Assembly: GCF_019100565.1 (NCBI RefSeq)
Contig: NZ_JAHRID010000006.1
Coordinates: forward strand, 186,001 to 250,000
Direction: 5' to 3'
Source of the DNA: Arsukibacterium indicum
GTDB lineage: Bacteria; Pseudomonadota; Gammaproteobacteria; Enterobacterales; Alteromonadaceae
Length of the DNA: 64,000 nucleotides
Shown: in pieces, positions 8,955 to 17,045 of the stretch
How positions within the stretch are numbered: position 1 is the first letter of the stretch
Layout of the letters: each line of letters starts with the position of its first letter
Program-made: the position numbers and the translations under genes
Notes under the pieces: model-generated
Told to the model about the DNA's origin: nothing
The model's input: only the letters and a program-made list of their open reading frames with translations
Databases searched by the model: none

Positions 8955-11267
8955 TCAGAAACGGTAAGCGACTGTTAAGCTGACTTCACGCGGTGCACCA
9001 TAATAGCCAATTAAAGTATTATCGCCACCTAAGCCGGGAATAAACTCACCCGGATTAGCCGGGTCCGGCGCAATAAAGGCATAGTTACCAATCAGGTACT
9101 GCTCATCGGTCAGGTTTTTACCATGTAACCCAACGCGCCACTGGCCACTTTTGCTTAACCAGGTCACACCCAGATTAAGCAGACCATAAGCATCCTGTGA
9201 CAACAGGTTATCCAGTTCCACCAGATCATAATCACTGCGATAGGCATAGTTACCATTAAAGACAATATCGCCAAAGTCGGTAATCATGTCGTAGCTAAAG
9301 CCTACTGTTGCGGTGGTTTCCGGGGTATTGGTAATGGTGAAACGGTCGGAAATATCTACCGCGCCTTGTACCGGATCAAAGGTCAGCGCCTCTTCAAACG
9401 AAGCGTCAATTAAACCTATGTTGGCGTAAATATTCAGGTTGCGACTGGCTAACCAGGTAACTTCCAGTTCAGCACCGGTTGCTTCAGAACGACCTACGTT
9501 ACCCAGACGCTGGTTTAATGCCGAGGCATCGTCCGGATCCGGAATCACCGAAATATACTGGCGGTCTTTATGCTCCAGCATAAACAAGGTGGCATTTAGC
9601 CGCAGACTATCGTTCCAGTCGCTTTTCATACCGATTTCATAAGAATTAACGGTTTCGGGATCAGCAGCCGGCTCGGCGACGGTTGCCCGCGGGTTGAACG
9701 TACCGGACTTGAAGCCCTGACTAAAGCTGGCGAACAACATCATATCTCTGCTGTGCTGGTATTCCACGCCAATTTTCGGAGTCAGTTTATTCCAGCTTTC
9801 TTTATCATCCAGCACCACCGGTGTGGTTAAACCATCCGGCCGCACATATCCTGGGATCCAGCCAGACTCCGGGTAAACGGTGTCAAATATCAGGCCGTTG
9901 CGAACTGTCGCTTCCTTTTCATCCTTGGTGTAACGTAAACCGGCGGTAATTGACCACTTATCGTTAAAATCGTAACTGCCCTGGGCATAGGCCGCAGTGC
10001 TGTCGGTGTTGCTGCAGCCGCCAACTTCACGGGTTAACCCCGGTGCGCCAAGAGACTGACCTAATACTTCAAGCACAGCATCAAACACCCCGCATGAATC
10101 GGCGGTGTAGTAATACAAACCAGACACCATTTTAAAACCATCAGTCTGATAATTTAACTGCAGTTCTTGGGTGAAGTTTTCATCGTCGTAAATAGCCGGC
10201 ACATCGAAAATCCGGATAGAGGTATTATCAAAGTCGATATTAGTGGGTGAATAACTGGTACGCTCTGAGGTAATCGACTTTAACGTGAAATTATCATTAA
10301 TATCCCACTGTGCCGTTAAGCTGATGCCATCGGTTTCCACCTTATTCCAGGTTGGCATACTGGTGTAAGAATCGTAAACACTATCTGGCACCGGCGCATC
10401 GGTTAACAGGCTTGGTAATAAGCGGTAACCACCTTTGGCGTTTGAATCATCTTCGGTTTTATCGTAGTTCAACCGGAAAAACAGGTTATCCTGTGGCCGG
10501 TATTCCAGGGTCAGGCGCAGGGCCTGCAAATCTTTGTTATAGTTTTCCCGGTCTTGCCCCGGCAGGGCTGACGTCAGGAACTGACCGTAGCCATCGCGCT
10601 GTAAATTGGCATAACCGACACCCAGATACAAGGTGTTAGCAATCAGTGGGATCTGGCCCGTTACTTTAACATCGCGTTGGTTGTAACTGCCCACTGTGCC
10701 GCTTACCGAAAACTCGGTGTCGCCGGTCATCTCGCGGGTCACATACTTCAGGGCACCACCTATGGTGTTTTTACCATACAGGGTGCCCTGCGGGCCGCGC
10801 AATACTTCAATCCGCTCTACATTCAGGATATCCAACACTGCCCCTTGTGGCCGCGCTACATAAACGTCGTCAATATAAATACCTACGCCTGGCTCATAAC
10901 CCCACAGTGGATCTTCCTGGCCTACGCCGCGGATAAATGCCGTTAAGGTCGAGTTAGTGCCCCGGCTGGCCTGCAAAGTAGTATTAGGTGAAAACTGTTG
11001 TACTTCTACGACTGAGGACAACCCGCGTTCAGCGATGTCTGTCGCCCCTATCGAGGTTACCGCTACCGGCACTTCCTGCAGACTTTCAACCGTCCGCCTT
11101 GCAGTGACTTCAATTCGCTCCAGCTTTAATTCAGCGTCAGCGGCAGCCTGATCCTGTGCCATAAGCGGCGCTACCAGGCAGCTGCTAATCGCCAGTGCTA
11201 ACAGGCTGGGTGTAAGGGCCGGGCGGGTAAACTTGTGCTGTGCATCTTTGTTATAGTTATTGGCCAT
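8955..11267 (-). CDS. TonB-dependent outer-membrane receptor
   Basis: With the start at 11267 the protein is 770 aa. A signal peptide ends near LVAPLMAQD, a TonB-box-like segment ERIEVTARR follows, and the plug domain contains GVGIYIDDVYVARPQG and VERIEVLRGPQGTLYGKNTIGGAL. A 22-strand-type barrel follows and ends in the terminal aromatic residue VAYRF. I chose this start because AGGAGAG lies seven bases upstream. The longer 860-aa frame would run into the divergent permease promoter and has no signal peptide. The receptor belongs to the broad COG1629 (CirA/FecA-like) class. No Fur box is evident. The divergent GntP permease and MetX-like lipoprotein suggest an organic acid or ester substrate rather than iron, which is inference. 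Confidence 0.9.
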   Translation of the reverse strand: MANNYNKDAQHKFTRPALTPSLLALAISSCLVAPLMAQDQAAADAELKLERIEVTARRTVESLQEVPVAVTSIGATDIAERGLSSVVEVQQFSPNTTLQASRGTNSTLTAFIRGVGQEDPLWGYEPGVGIYIDDVYVARPQGAVLDILNVERIEVLRGPQGTLYGKNTIGGALKYVTREMTGDTEFSVSGTVGSYNQRDVKVTGQIPLIANTLYLGVGYANLQRDGYGQFLTSALPGQDRENYNKDLQALRLTLEYRPQDNLFFRLNYDKTEDDSNAKGGYRLLPSLLTDAPVPDSVYDSYTSMPTWNKVETDGISLTAQWDINDNFTLKSITSERTSYSPTNIDFDNTSIRIFDVPAIYDDENFTQELQLNYQTDGFKMVSGLYYYTADSCGVFDAVLEVLGQSLGAPGLTREVGGCSNTDSTAAYAQGSYDFNDKWSITAGLRYTKDEKEATVRNGLIFDTVYPESGWIPGYVRPDGLTTPVVLDDKESWNKLTPKIGVEYQHSRDMMLFASFSQGFKSGTFNPRATVAEPAADPETVNSYEIGMKSDWNDSLRLNATLFMLEHKDRQYISVIPDPDDASALNQRLGNVGRSEATGAELEVTWLASRNLNIYANIGLIDASFEEALTFDPVQGAVDISDRFTITNTPETTATVGFSYDMITDFGDIVFNGNYAYRSDYDLVELDNLLSQDAYGLLNLGVTWLSKSGQWRVGLHGKNLTDEQYLIGNYAFIAPDPANPGEFIPGLGGDNTLIGYYGAPREVSLTVAYRF

Positions 11268-11305
11268 CGTTGGCTCTCCTGCTGATTGATTGCAAAATGT
11301 GGTAC

Positions 11306-11318
11306 TCACCAGTGGTGA
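11306..11318. promoter_or_regulatory. Palindrome between divergent receptor and permease genes
   Basis: TCACCA-G-TGGTGA is a perfect 6-bp inverted repeat with one central base. It sits about 40 bp upstream of the TonB receptor start and 104 bp upstream of the permease start. It could be an operator for an unlinked regulator. Identity is not known. Confidence 0.35.
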
Positions 11319-11352
11319 TACTGTAGGCCTAAACGCAGAATTTTTAACCTGT

Positions 11353-11368
11353 ACCTTAGTACTATGGT
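11353..11368. promoter_or_regulatory. Second near-palindrome in the divergent region
   Basis: ACCTTAGTACTATGGT is a 16-bp near-perfect palindrome with a single mismatched pair and an 8-bp perfect core TAGTACTA. It lies 54 bp before the permease start codon, a position suited to an operator over a promoter. No adjacent regulator gene is present. Confidence 0.35.
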
Positions 11369-11421
11369 GACAACAGCCAAGCTGTATCAGACTAGCTGAA
11401 AATGATAACAAGGATTTGCCG

Positions 11422-12723
11422 ATGTTAAGTATCTTTGGCTTACTACTGGGGCTGGGCTTGCTGATTGTGTTCACCATGCGCGGTTTCAATTTATTTATTA
11501 CGGCTCCGTTGTGTGCGTTACTCGTTGCAGTCACCAATGGTATACCATTTTGGCAAGTGGCTGATAAAATTGATTTTGTTCATGGCTACATGAATGGCTT
11601 CGCCGGTTTTGTTGCCGCCTGGTTTCTGATGTTTTTACTGGGCTCACTGTTCGGTAAACTGATGGAGCATACCGGTGCTGCCGATGCCGTGGCGCTGGCC
11701 ATTGTTAAACGACTGGGCCATACCCGGGCGGTACTGGCCATTGTGCTGGCTTGTGCCGTACTGACTTACGGCGGGGTTAGCCTGTTTGTCGTTGCGTTTT
11801 CTGCCTACCCAATGGCGGTCAGTTTGTTTAAAGGCGCCAATTTACCCAGACGCTTTATTCCGGCTGCACTGGCGCTGGGCTCAGTAACCTTTACCATGAC
11901 CTCTGCCGGCTCACCTGAAATTCAGAACTGGATCCCCATTCCGTACCTGGGAACCACACCCTACGCTGGCTGGCAAGTCAGTATTGTTGTCGCGCTGTTT
12001 ATGGCGGTAGGTGGCTATTTCAGCCTGATGTGGATGATTAAAAACGCGGTGAAAAACGGCGAGCAATTTGTGCAACGTAGCAGCGATCCAACCTTAACCG
12101 ACAAACCTCTGCCGCATTGGCTTACCGGTTTAATTCCTCTGTTAGTGGTACTTGTTACTTCGTTTCTGTTACACGATAGCTTGCAACAAGCCGCGTTAAT
12201 CATTGCCCTGGCAGGTGGTGTGGTCAGTTTATATCTGCTTAATTTCCGCTTTCTGGCTAATCCGGCGGCAGCCACTAATGAAGGTGTGTTAGGGGCATTA
12301 CTGGCTATCGGTAATACAGCTGCAGTAGTCGGTTTTGGCAGTGTGGCGAAATTAACCCCGGCGTTTAGCTCCGTGGTAGATTATATGACCCACCTGCCCG
12401 GCCCGGAACTGGTTGGCGCAGCTGTTGCCGTCAGCGCCATCGCCGGTTTAACCGGTTCAGCCTCCGGTGGCCAGGCCATAGCGCTACCGGAAATTGCCCC
12501 AACTTATTTAGACCGTGGGGTGGATGCCGAACAACTGCACCGGGTTGTCGCCATTTCATCAGGTGCGTTGGACTCACTGCCGCATAATGGTTACGTTGTA
12601 ACCACTATTCGGGCAATCTGTGGTGAAACTCACCAGAACGCTTACTGGCCAATGGCCGTAGTCAGTGTGCTGATGCCGCTGCTGGGTGTGGTGTTGGCCA
12701 TCGCGTTGTTTCAGTGGTTTTAA
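11422..12723 (+). CDS. GntP-family permease (gluconate/hydroxy-acid symporter)
   Basis: This 433-aa polytopic membrane protein has the hallmarks of the GntP/ArsB-like ion transporter superfamily: GSLFGKLMEHTGAADAVA near the first third, and GLTGSASGGQAIALP with SSGALDSLPHNGYV in the last third. GntP members import gluconate, hydroxybutyrate or related carboxylates with protons. The ATG at 11422 is preferred because AAGGA lies seven bases upstream; the in-frame TTG two codons earlier has no suitable site. It is followed after 10 bp by a MetX-like lipoprotein gene and is divergent from a TonB receptor, so the three may take up one compound across both membranes. The substrate is unknown. Confidence 0.85.
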   Translation: MLSIFGLLLGLGLLIVFTMRGFNLFITAPLCALLVAVTNGIPFWQVADKIDFVHGYMNGFAGFVAAWFLMFLLGSLFGKLMEHTGAADAVALAIVKRLGHTRAVLAIVLACAVLTYGGVSLFVVAFSAYPMAVSLFKGANLPRRFIPAALALGSVTFTMTSAGSPEIQNWIPIPYLGTTPYAGWQVSIVVALFMAVGGYFSLMWMIKNAVKNGEQFVQRSSDPTLTDKPLPHWLTGLIPLLVVLVTSFLLHDSLQQAALIIALAGGVVSLYLLNFRFLANPAAATNEGVLGALLAIGNTAAVVGFGSVAKLTPAFSSVVDYMTHLPGPELVGAAVAVSAIAGLTGSASGGQAIALPEIAPTYLDRGVDAEQLHRVVAISSGALDSLPHNGYVVTTIRAICGETHQNAYWPMAVVSVLMPLLGVVLAIALFQWF

Positions 12724-12733
12724 GGAAGATTAG

Positions 12734-13903
12734 ATGAAATTATTCAATACATTATTATTATTGGGCCTGCTGCTGACCGGTTGCAGCAGCCAGGCCATGC
12801 TGGTTGAAAAGCAGGCCTTTGAAATTAAAAGCTTTAAAACCGAAAATGGTGCCGTAATCAGCCCGGTAAAAGTCGGCTGGGAAGCCTATGGCGAACTTAA
12901 TGATGATAAATCGAATGTCATTCTGATCACCCATTTTTTCTCTGGCAGCTCGCATGCAGCGGGTAAATACGCTGAAGCTGACGCTGCGCCGGGGTACTGG
13001 GACGCTATTATTGGCCCGGGCAAAGCTATTGACACTAACAAATACTATGTACTGAGTGTAGACACCCTGGTTAACGCCAATGTCTTTGATCCAAATGTCA
13101 TTACTACCGGGCCGGCAACCATAGATCCGGCCACTGGCAAACCTTATGGTTTAACCTTTCCGGTGGTAACCATTGGTGACTTTGTTGAGGTGCAAAAAGC
13201 ACTGCTGGATAGCTTAGGCATTGACAAGCTGCACGCAGTAATTGGCGGTTCAATGGGGTCTTTTCAGGCGATTGAATGGGCCACCCGGTATCCAGAGCGG
13301 GTTGAGCGGTTAATACCAGTCATTGGCACCGCCTATATTGATGCCTGGGCCGCAGTGCGTTTAGAACGCTGGGCCTATCCGATTAAACAAGACCCGGCCT
13401 GGCGTGGAGGCGACTATTATCAGCATGGCCAGCCAGAACAAGGTTTAACTACTGCCCTCGCTTATATTATTCAGGATGCAGTGTACCCTACGGGGTTTAA
13501 CATGCGCTACCCGGCTCCGGAAACAGATAAAGCGCCGCACAGTGATATTCTGGCCAGCTTTTCTGCCTGGGATCAATTAATGGCCCATGCCAAACTACGG
13601 GCAAAAATGCAGGACGCGAATCATATCCTGTACTTAATCCGCGCCTCGCAATTATACCGGGCCGGCATGGGCGATAACTGGCAGCAGGCCCTTAGCCGTG
13701 TTCAGGCTAAAACGCTGTTTCTGCCAGCCAGTGGCGACCAGCTGCTGTTACCTGAAATGGCAAAGGCCAGTGCCGAAGCCATGCAAGCGGCCGGTAAAAC
13801 CGTTGATTATGCCGAAATACCCGGCATCTGGGGTCACCTGGATGGTGTGGTGGGCATCAGCGCCGTAGCAGATAAAATCCGCAGCTTTATAGAATCCGAA
13901 TAA
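12734..13903 (+). CDS. MetX-like alpha/beta-hydrolase lipoprotein
   Basis: The 389-aa protein resembles the homoserine O-acetyltransferase (MetX) branch of the alpha/beta-hydrolase fold. The nucleophile motif is GGSMGSFQ (Ser173). Asp335 in SGDQLLLP and His368 in GHLDG complete a catalytic triad. Unlike cytosolic MetX it starts with a lipoprotein signal ending in LTGC (Cys17) followed by Ser, which predicts anchoring to the outer membrane facing the periplasm. That location argues against methionine synthesis and suggests hydrolysis or transfer of an acyl group on a periplasmic substrate. It sits 10 bp after the GntP permease, probably in the same operon. The exact reaction cannot be read from sequence. 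Confidence 0.8.
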   Translation: MKLFNTLLLLGLLLTGCSSQAMLVEKQAFEIKSFKTENGAVISPVKVGWEAYGELNDDKSNVILITHFFSGSSHAAGKYAEADAAPGYWDAIIGPGKAIDTNKYYVLSVDTLVNANVFDPNVITTGPATIDPATGKPYGLTFPVVTIGDFVEVQKALLDSLGIDKLHAVIGGSMGSFQAIEWATRYPERVERLIPVIGTAYIDAWAAVRLERWAYPIKQDPAWRGGDYYQHGQPEQGLTTALAYIIQDAVYPTGFNMRYPAPETDKAPHSDILASFSAWDQLMAHAKLRAKMQDANHILYLIRASQLYRAGMGDNWQQALSRVQAKTLFLPASGDQLLLPEMAKASAEAMQAAGKTVDYAEIPGIWGHLDGVVGISAVADKIRSFIESE

Positions 13904-13926
13904 CGATTTTTTGTCAGTTCCTGGAT

Positions 13927-13957
13927 GGGATGCCGCTTACATAGGGTGTCCCTTTTT
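13927..13957 (+). terminator. Probable rho-independent terminator after the MetX-like gene
   Basis: GGGATGCC and GGTGTCCC form an 8-bp stem with two G-U pairs around a 10-nt loop, directly followed by TTTTTATTT. It lies 24 bp after the stop codon of the MetX-like lipoprotein gene. Confidence 0.6.
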
Positions 13958-14061
13958 ATTTGATTTCGCTTACAAAGTAGATAGAAAACTGATATTTAAC
14001 TGATTTCTAAAGCCTGCCTCTCGAATTGCCCGATAAATATGTAACACTTTCCAATTACCAA

Positions 14062-14092
14062 AACTAATAACAGTATTGTTATTGTATTAGTT
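14062..14092. promoter_or_regulatory. Long imperfect palindrome before the solute-binding protein gene
   Basis: The perfect 7-bp inverted repeat AATAACA / TGTTATT with a GTAT centre extends outwards, after a 2-base bulge, into AACTA / TAGTT. The element ends just before the AAAGG ribosome-binding site, so it is placed to act as an operator or as an mRNA hairpin that limits translation. The binding factor is unknown. Confidence 0.4.
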
Positions 14093-14108
14093 AGAAAGGT
14101 TGCATCAT

Positions 14109-14861
14109 ATGTTTATCAGGTTATCTAAATTTCTACCTTGTCTGCTGCTTCTGATACTGATTAGCGGCGCCCCACGGGCCGAAGTGATTCGCTTAGCCAG
14201 CAGTAACTATTATCCGCATTATGGTGAGCAAATGGCCCAGCAGGGCGCCACTATCGAAATTATCCGCCAGGCCTTTGCGCTACAAGGTGTGCAGCTGGAA
14301 ATAGACTTTCTTCCCTTTGCCAGGGCGCTGTATGAAAGTCAGCAGGGCCATTACAGTGGCCTGGTTGCCGCCTGGTACAGTGAACATCGTACTGCCCATT
14401 TTTATTACTCACAGCCACTGTACGCCAACCAGATTGTGCTGTTTAAGCGCAAAGCTGAGACCATTAATTACCGCAATTTTCAGGATCTTGCCAGGCAGCA
14501 GCAACGGCTGGGCGTGGTGCAGGGTTATATACAGCCTTTGGGTTTAATAGAAAGCGGCATTAAAACCATCCAGGTAGCCACTGACGAGCAGGCACTGGCT
14601 ATGCTGGCGCTGCAGCGGGTCGACCTGGTGCCTGCTGACTTACTTAATGGCCTGTATTTACTTGAGCATAAACTGCCGCAACATCAACAGCAACTGGAGT
14701 GGCTTACCCCTGCTCTGGAGCAACGACCAATGTATCTGGTGTTATCAAAAAAAGACCCAGCTAATCAGCAACGGATCGAACAGTTTAATCTGGGGCTGCA
14801 GCAATTAAGGGCTTCGGGTAAGTATCAGCAAATTATCGATTCGTTATTACCAAAAACTTAA
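14109..14861 (+). CDS. Periplasmic solute-binding protein, family 3-like
   Basis: The 250-aa protein begins with a clear Sec signal peptide ending near SGAPRAEV. It then shows a bacterial extracellular solute-binding protein family 3 pattern: IRLASSNYYPHYGEQM, FLPFARALYESQQG, VAAWYSEHRTAHFYYSQPLY and LGVVQGYI. Such proteins bind amino acids or similar small solutes. Many orphan members in this lineage have no transporter partner and may act as sensors. No permease gene is adjacent here. The ATG at 14109 has AAAGG nine bases upstream; the TTG three codons earlier is less likely. The gene is monocistronic and convergent with the TPR protein gene. Confidence 0.75.
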   Translation: MFIRLSKFLPCLLLLILISGAPRAEVIRLASSNYYPHYGEQMAQQGATIEIIRQAFALQGVQLEIDFLPFARALYESQQGHYSGLVAAWYSEHRTAHFYYSQPLYANQIVLFKRKAETINYRNFQDLARQQQRLGVVQGYIQPLGLIESGIKTIQVATDEQALAMLALQRVDLVPADLLNGLYLLEHKLPQHQQQLEWLTPALEQRPMYLVLSKKDPANQQRIEQFNLGLQQLRASGKYQQIIDSLLPKT

Positions 14862-14892
14862 AACGAGCTATGATAACAACTTCCCCTGCAAC

Positions 14893-15930
14893 TTATTTAC
14901 TACCTTTGGCACCACTATTTAATGGCCAGGCGCATTCGATCACCTTGCTGAACCATGAACGCTCAAATATTTTACGGTCAGCAGGCTCGGGAAGCGTAAG
15001 TTCAAGCTCCAGCTTTGGCGCAAGGTAGCGCTGAATCAACAGCTTTACTTTTCTGTCCTCCATTTGTCCGAATGTTTCGCGCAGCTGCTGGCGAGTCTTC
15101 TCAACTATGGTTTGTCCCTGCAACTGCTGAAATCGGGTCTCCAGCCAAAAAAGTAACGCTTGTTTAGCCTGGTTCGGAAAACTTCTTGTTAGTATGGCTG
15201 TGGGGGCGTACAGGCGTTGAAAGTTAGTTATATCTTCCTGTATTAAGAAAATAAACAGCAAATTGATACCAGCCGATATTTGCCCGGCACGTAAGCTAAG
15301 TGCCTGATACTGAGTCAATGCCGTGCGAAAGTGGGTTTCAGCAACTTGAATATTGCCCTGGTCAAACGCCAGCAAGCCCAGATTATTTTCTGCCATAGCC
15401 AACACATTCAGCTGCGCAGACTGCCGGGCCAATGCCTGGGCCTGGTTAAACAAAGTGCGGGCCTTGTCAGGTTCATCTAGCTGCCATGCCAGCAATGCCT
15501 TGCTGTTAGTCAAGGTTAACCGCTGCTTGTCAGTCGTGGCGTATTTGTACGAACACGCTATGCTGCTCTGAGCATCGTGTAAATAATTATTGCGCCTGAG
15601 CCAGATCCCCAGTGCACTGGTTATAGCAGTAAGTTCTTGCTGGAAATAAGGATGCTGGTGATACTCAAAAATTACATCCAGAGCCTGAATCAACCGATCT
15701 AACTTATTCGTTGGCACAGAGGCTCTTAGCAACAGCACATTGTGACGGATAAATAAATCAAGCGGCTCCTTTGTCTGGTCTTTAATACTATCTAACAGCA
15801 CAATAGTGTGAGCAGGGTTCACCGTCAGATAATCTTCCGCTTCATCTAATGCAGTAACCACATCGGCGACAGATTGAAGTGGCCATAGTACGGCTGTTAG
15901 TGTCCAAATCAACGCGAAGTTTTTTAACAA
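14893..15930 (-). CDS. Secreted TPR-repeat protein of unknown function
   Basis: The 345-aa protein starts with a signal peptide (hydrophobic to about WPLQSVAD) and is almost all alpha-helical. Tetratricopeptide-like repeats are visible, clearest around residues 140-215 (LLAWQLDEPDKARTLFNQAQ, then NNLGLLAFDQGNIQVAETHF). The C-terminal part has no motif I recognise. TPR proteins of this kind often form the sensory half of membrane cyclases or kinases, but no output domain is present here. It lies between a solute-binding protein and the iron transporter, on its own promoter. Function is unknown. Confidence 0.65.
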   Translation of the reverse strand: MLKNFALIWTLTAVLWPLQSVADVVTALDEAEDYLTVNPAHTIVLLDSIKDQTKEPLDLFIRHNVLLLRASVPTNKLDRLIQALDVIFEYHQHPYFQQELTAITSALGIWLRRNNYLHDAQSSIACSYKYATTDKQRLTLTNSKALLAWQLDEPDKARTLFNQAQALARQSAQLNVLAMAENNLGLLAFDQGNIQVAETHFRTALTQYQALSLRAGQISAGINLLFIFLIQEDITNFQRLYAPTAILTRSFPNQAKQALLFWLETRFQQLQGQTIVEKTRQQLRETFGQMEDRKVKLLIQRYLAPKLELELTLPEPADRKIFERSWFSKVIECAWPLNSGAKGSK

Positions 15931-16005
15931 ACCTACCCCTTTTGCTGTCGATTCAGACTTTTACTATAGAAGCTAAGTAGTCACTTTTCAAAAGCATGCT
16001 CCCTG

Positions 16006-17043
16006 CTAAATACGCGGAAATAATACCAAATGGTCTAAATCGAGCCGGATGCCGATTTGCTCACCGATGGCATGGTTATGATGGCTGAGTGCCAGACAAT
16101 ACACCTGCTCGCCACCGCTGAGCGCCAGGGTATACAAAATGTGTGAACCTCGAAACGATTTCTCCAGCACTTTGGCGGTAATACCACTGGCATCGTCGTG
16201 CACGATATCGTCGGGCCTTATAAGCACATCCACTTTATCACCAGTAGTGGCGTTCTGCAGATAACGCTGGTTAAAAATACCCAGACAGGTTTGCACCCTC
16301 GCACTATCCAGCATTTCACCGGGTAACATCACTCCACGGCCGACAAAATCGGCGACAAAGCGGCTGGCCGGTTTGTGATAAAGCTCATAGGGTGTGGCCC
16401 ACTGCTGCAATTTACCATGCTGCATTACCCCGACCATATCGGCCATGGTAAAGGCTTCGTACTGATCGTGGGTTACCATTACCGCGGTAATTTTCAGCTG
16501 CTGCAGAATTTGCCGGATGTCACGGGCCAACGCTTCGCGCAGCTCGGCATCCAGGCTGGAGAATGGCTCGTCCAGTAACATTACTTTAGGTTCGGGTGCC
16601 AGCGCCCGCGCTAACGCCACCCGTTGTTGCTGCCCGCCCGATAACTGATGTGGATAACGGTTGGCAAGATCAGGCAAGCCCACCAGCTGCAGCAGTTGCT
16701 TTACTTTCTGCATTTTTTGTTTGCTGCTCTGCCCCTGCAGGCCAAAGCTGATATTGTCGGCGACTGATAAGTGAGGAAATAACGCGAAATCCTGAAACAC
16801 CATACCTACCCGGCGCTGCTCTGTCGCCAACTGTGTTTGCTGATCGCTGACGATTTGCTGTTGCAAACTGATACTGCCGCTGGCGGCAGGTTCAAAGCCC
16901 GCTATTGCCCGTAGCAAGGTAGTTTTACCACAGCCCGATGGGCCGACTAAGCAACCAATCTGGCCCTCGGCCAGCGCCAGGCTTACATCTTTGACCACCA
17001 CATGCGGGCCATAGGCAACTGCCAGCTTATCCAGAACTAACAT
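16006..17043 (-). CDS. fbpC: Ferric iron ABC transporter, ATP-binding protein
   Basis: This 345-aa ATPase has Walker A GPSGCGKTT (about 34-42), the Q-loop in VGMVFQDFALFPHL, the signature LSGGQQQRVALARAL, Walker B VMLLDEP and the switch His in VMVTHDQ. A C-terminal TOBE-like domain occupies about residues 235-345. The FbpC/PotA-like subtype and the position after the FbpB-type permease and FbpA-type binding protein identify it as the motor of a ferric iron importer. It starts 2 bp after the permease stop codon, so translation is coupled. Confidence 0.88.
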   Translation of the reverse strand: MLVLDKLAVAYGPHVVVKDVSLALAEGQIGCLVGPSGCGKTTLLRAIAGFEPAASGSISLQQQIVSDQQTQLATEQRRVGMVFQDFALFPHLSVADNISFGLQGQSSKQKMQKVKQLLQLVGLPDLANRYPHQLSGGQQQRVALARALAPEPKVMLLDEPFSSLDAELREALARDIRQILQQLKITAVMVTHDQYEAFTMADMVGVMQHGKLQQWATPYELYHKPASRFVADFVGRGVMLPGEMLDSARVQTCLGIFNQRYLQNATTGDKVDVLIRPDDIVHDDASGITAKVLEKSFRGSHILYTLALSGGEQVYCLALSHHNHAIGEQIGIRLDLDHLVLFPRI

Positions 17044-17045
17044 GC

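Noticed and set aside
11268-11537. N-terminal extension of the TonB receptor to a start at 11537
   Set aside because: It lacks a signal peptide, covers the divergent permease promoter and start, and the ATG at 11267 has a strong AGGAGAG site and a normal signal peptide.
12734-13903. Methionine biosynthesis homoserine acetyltransferase metX
   Set aside because: The lipoprotein signal (LTGC) places it outside the cytosol, and the neighbours are transport genes.
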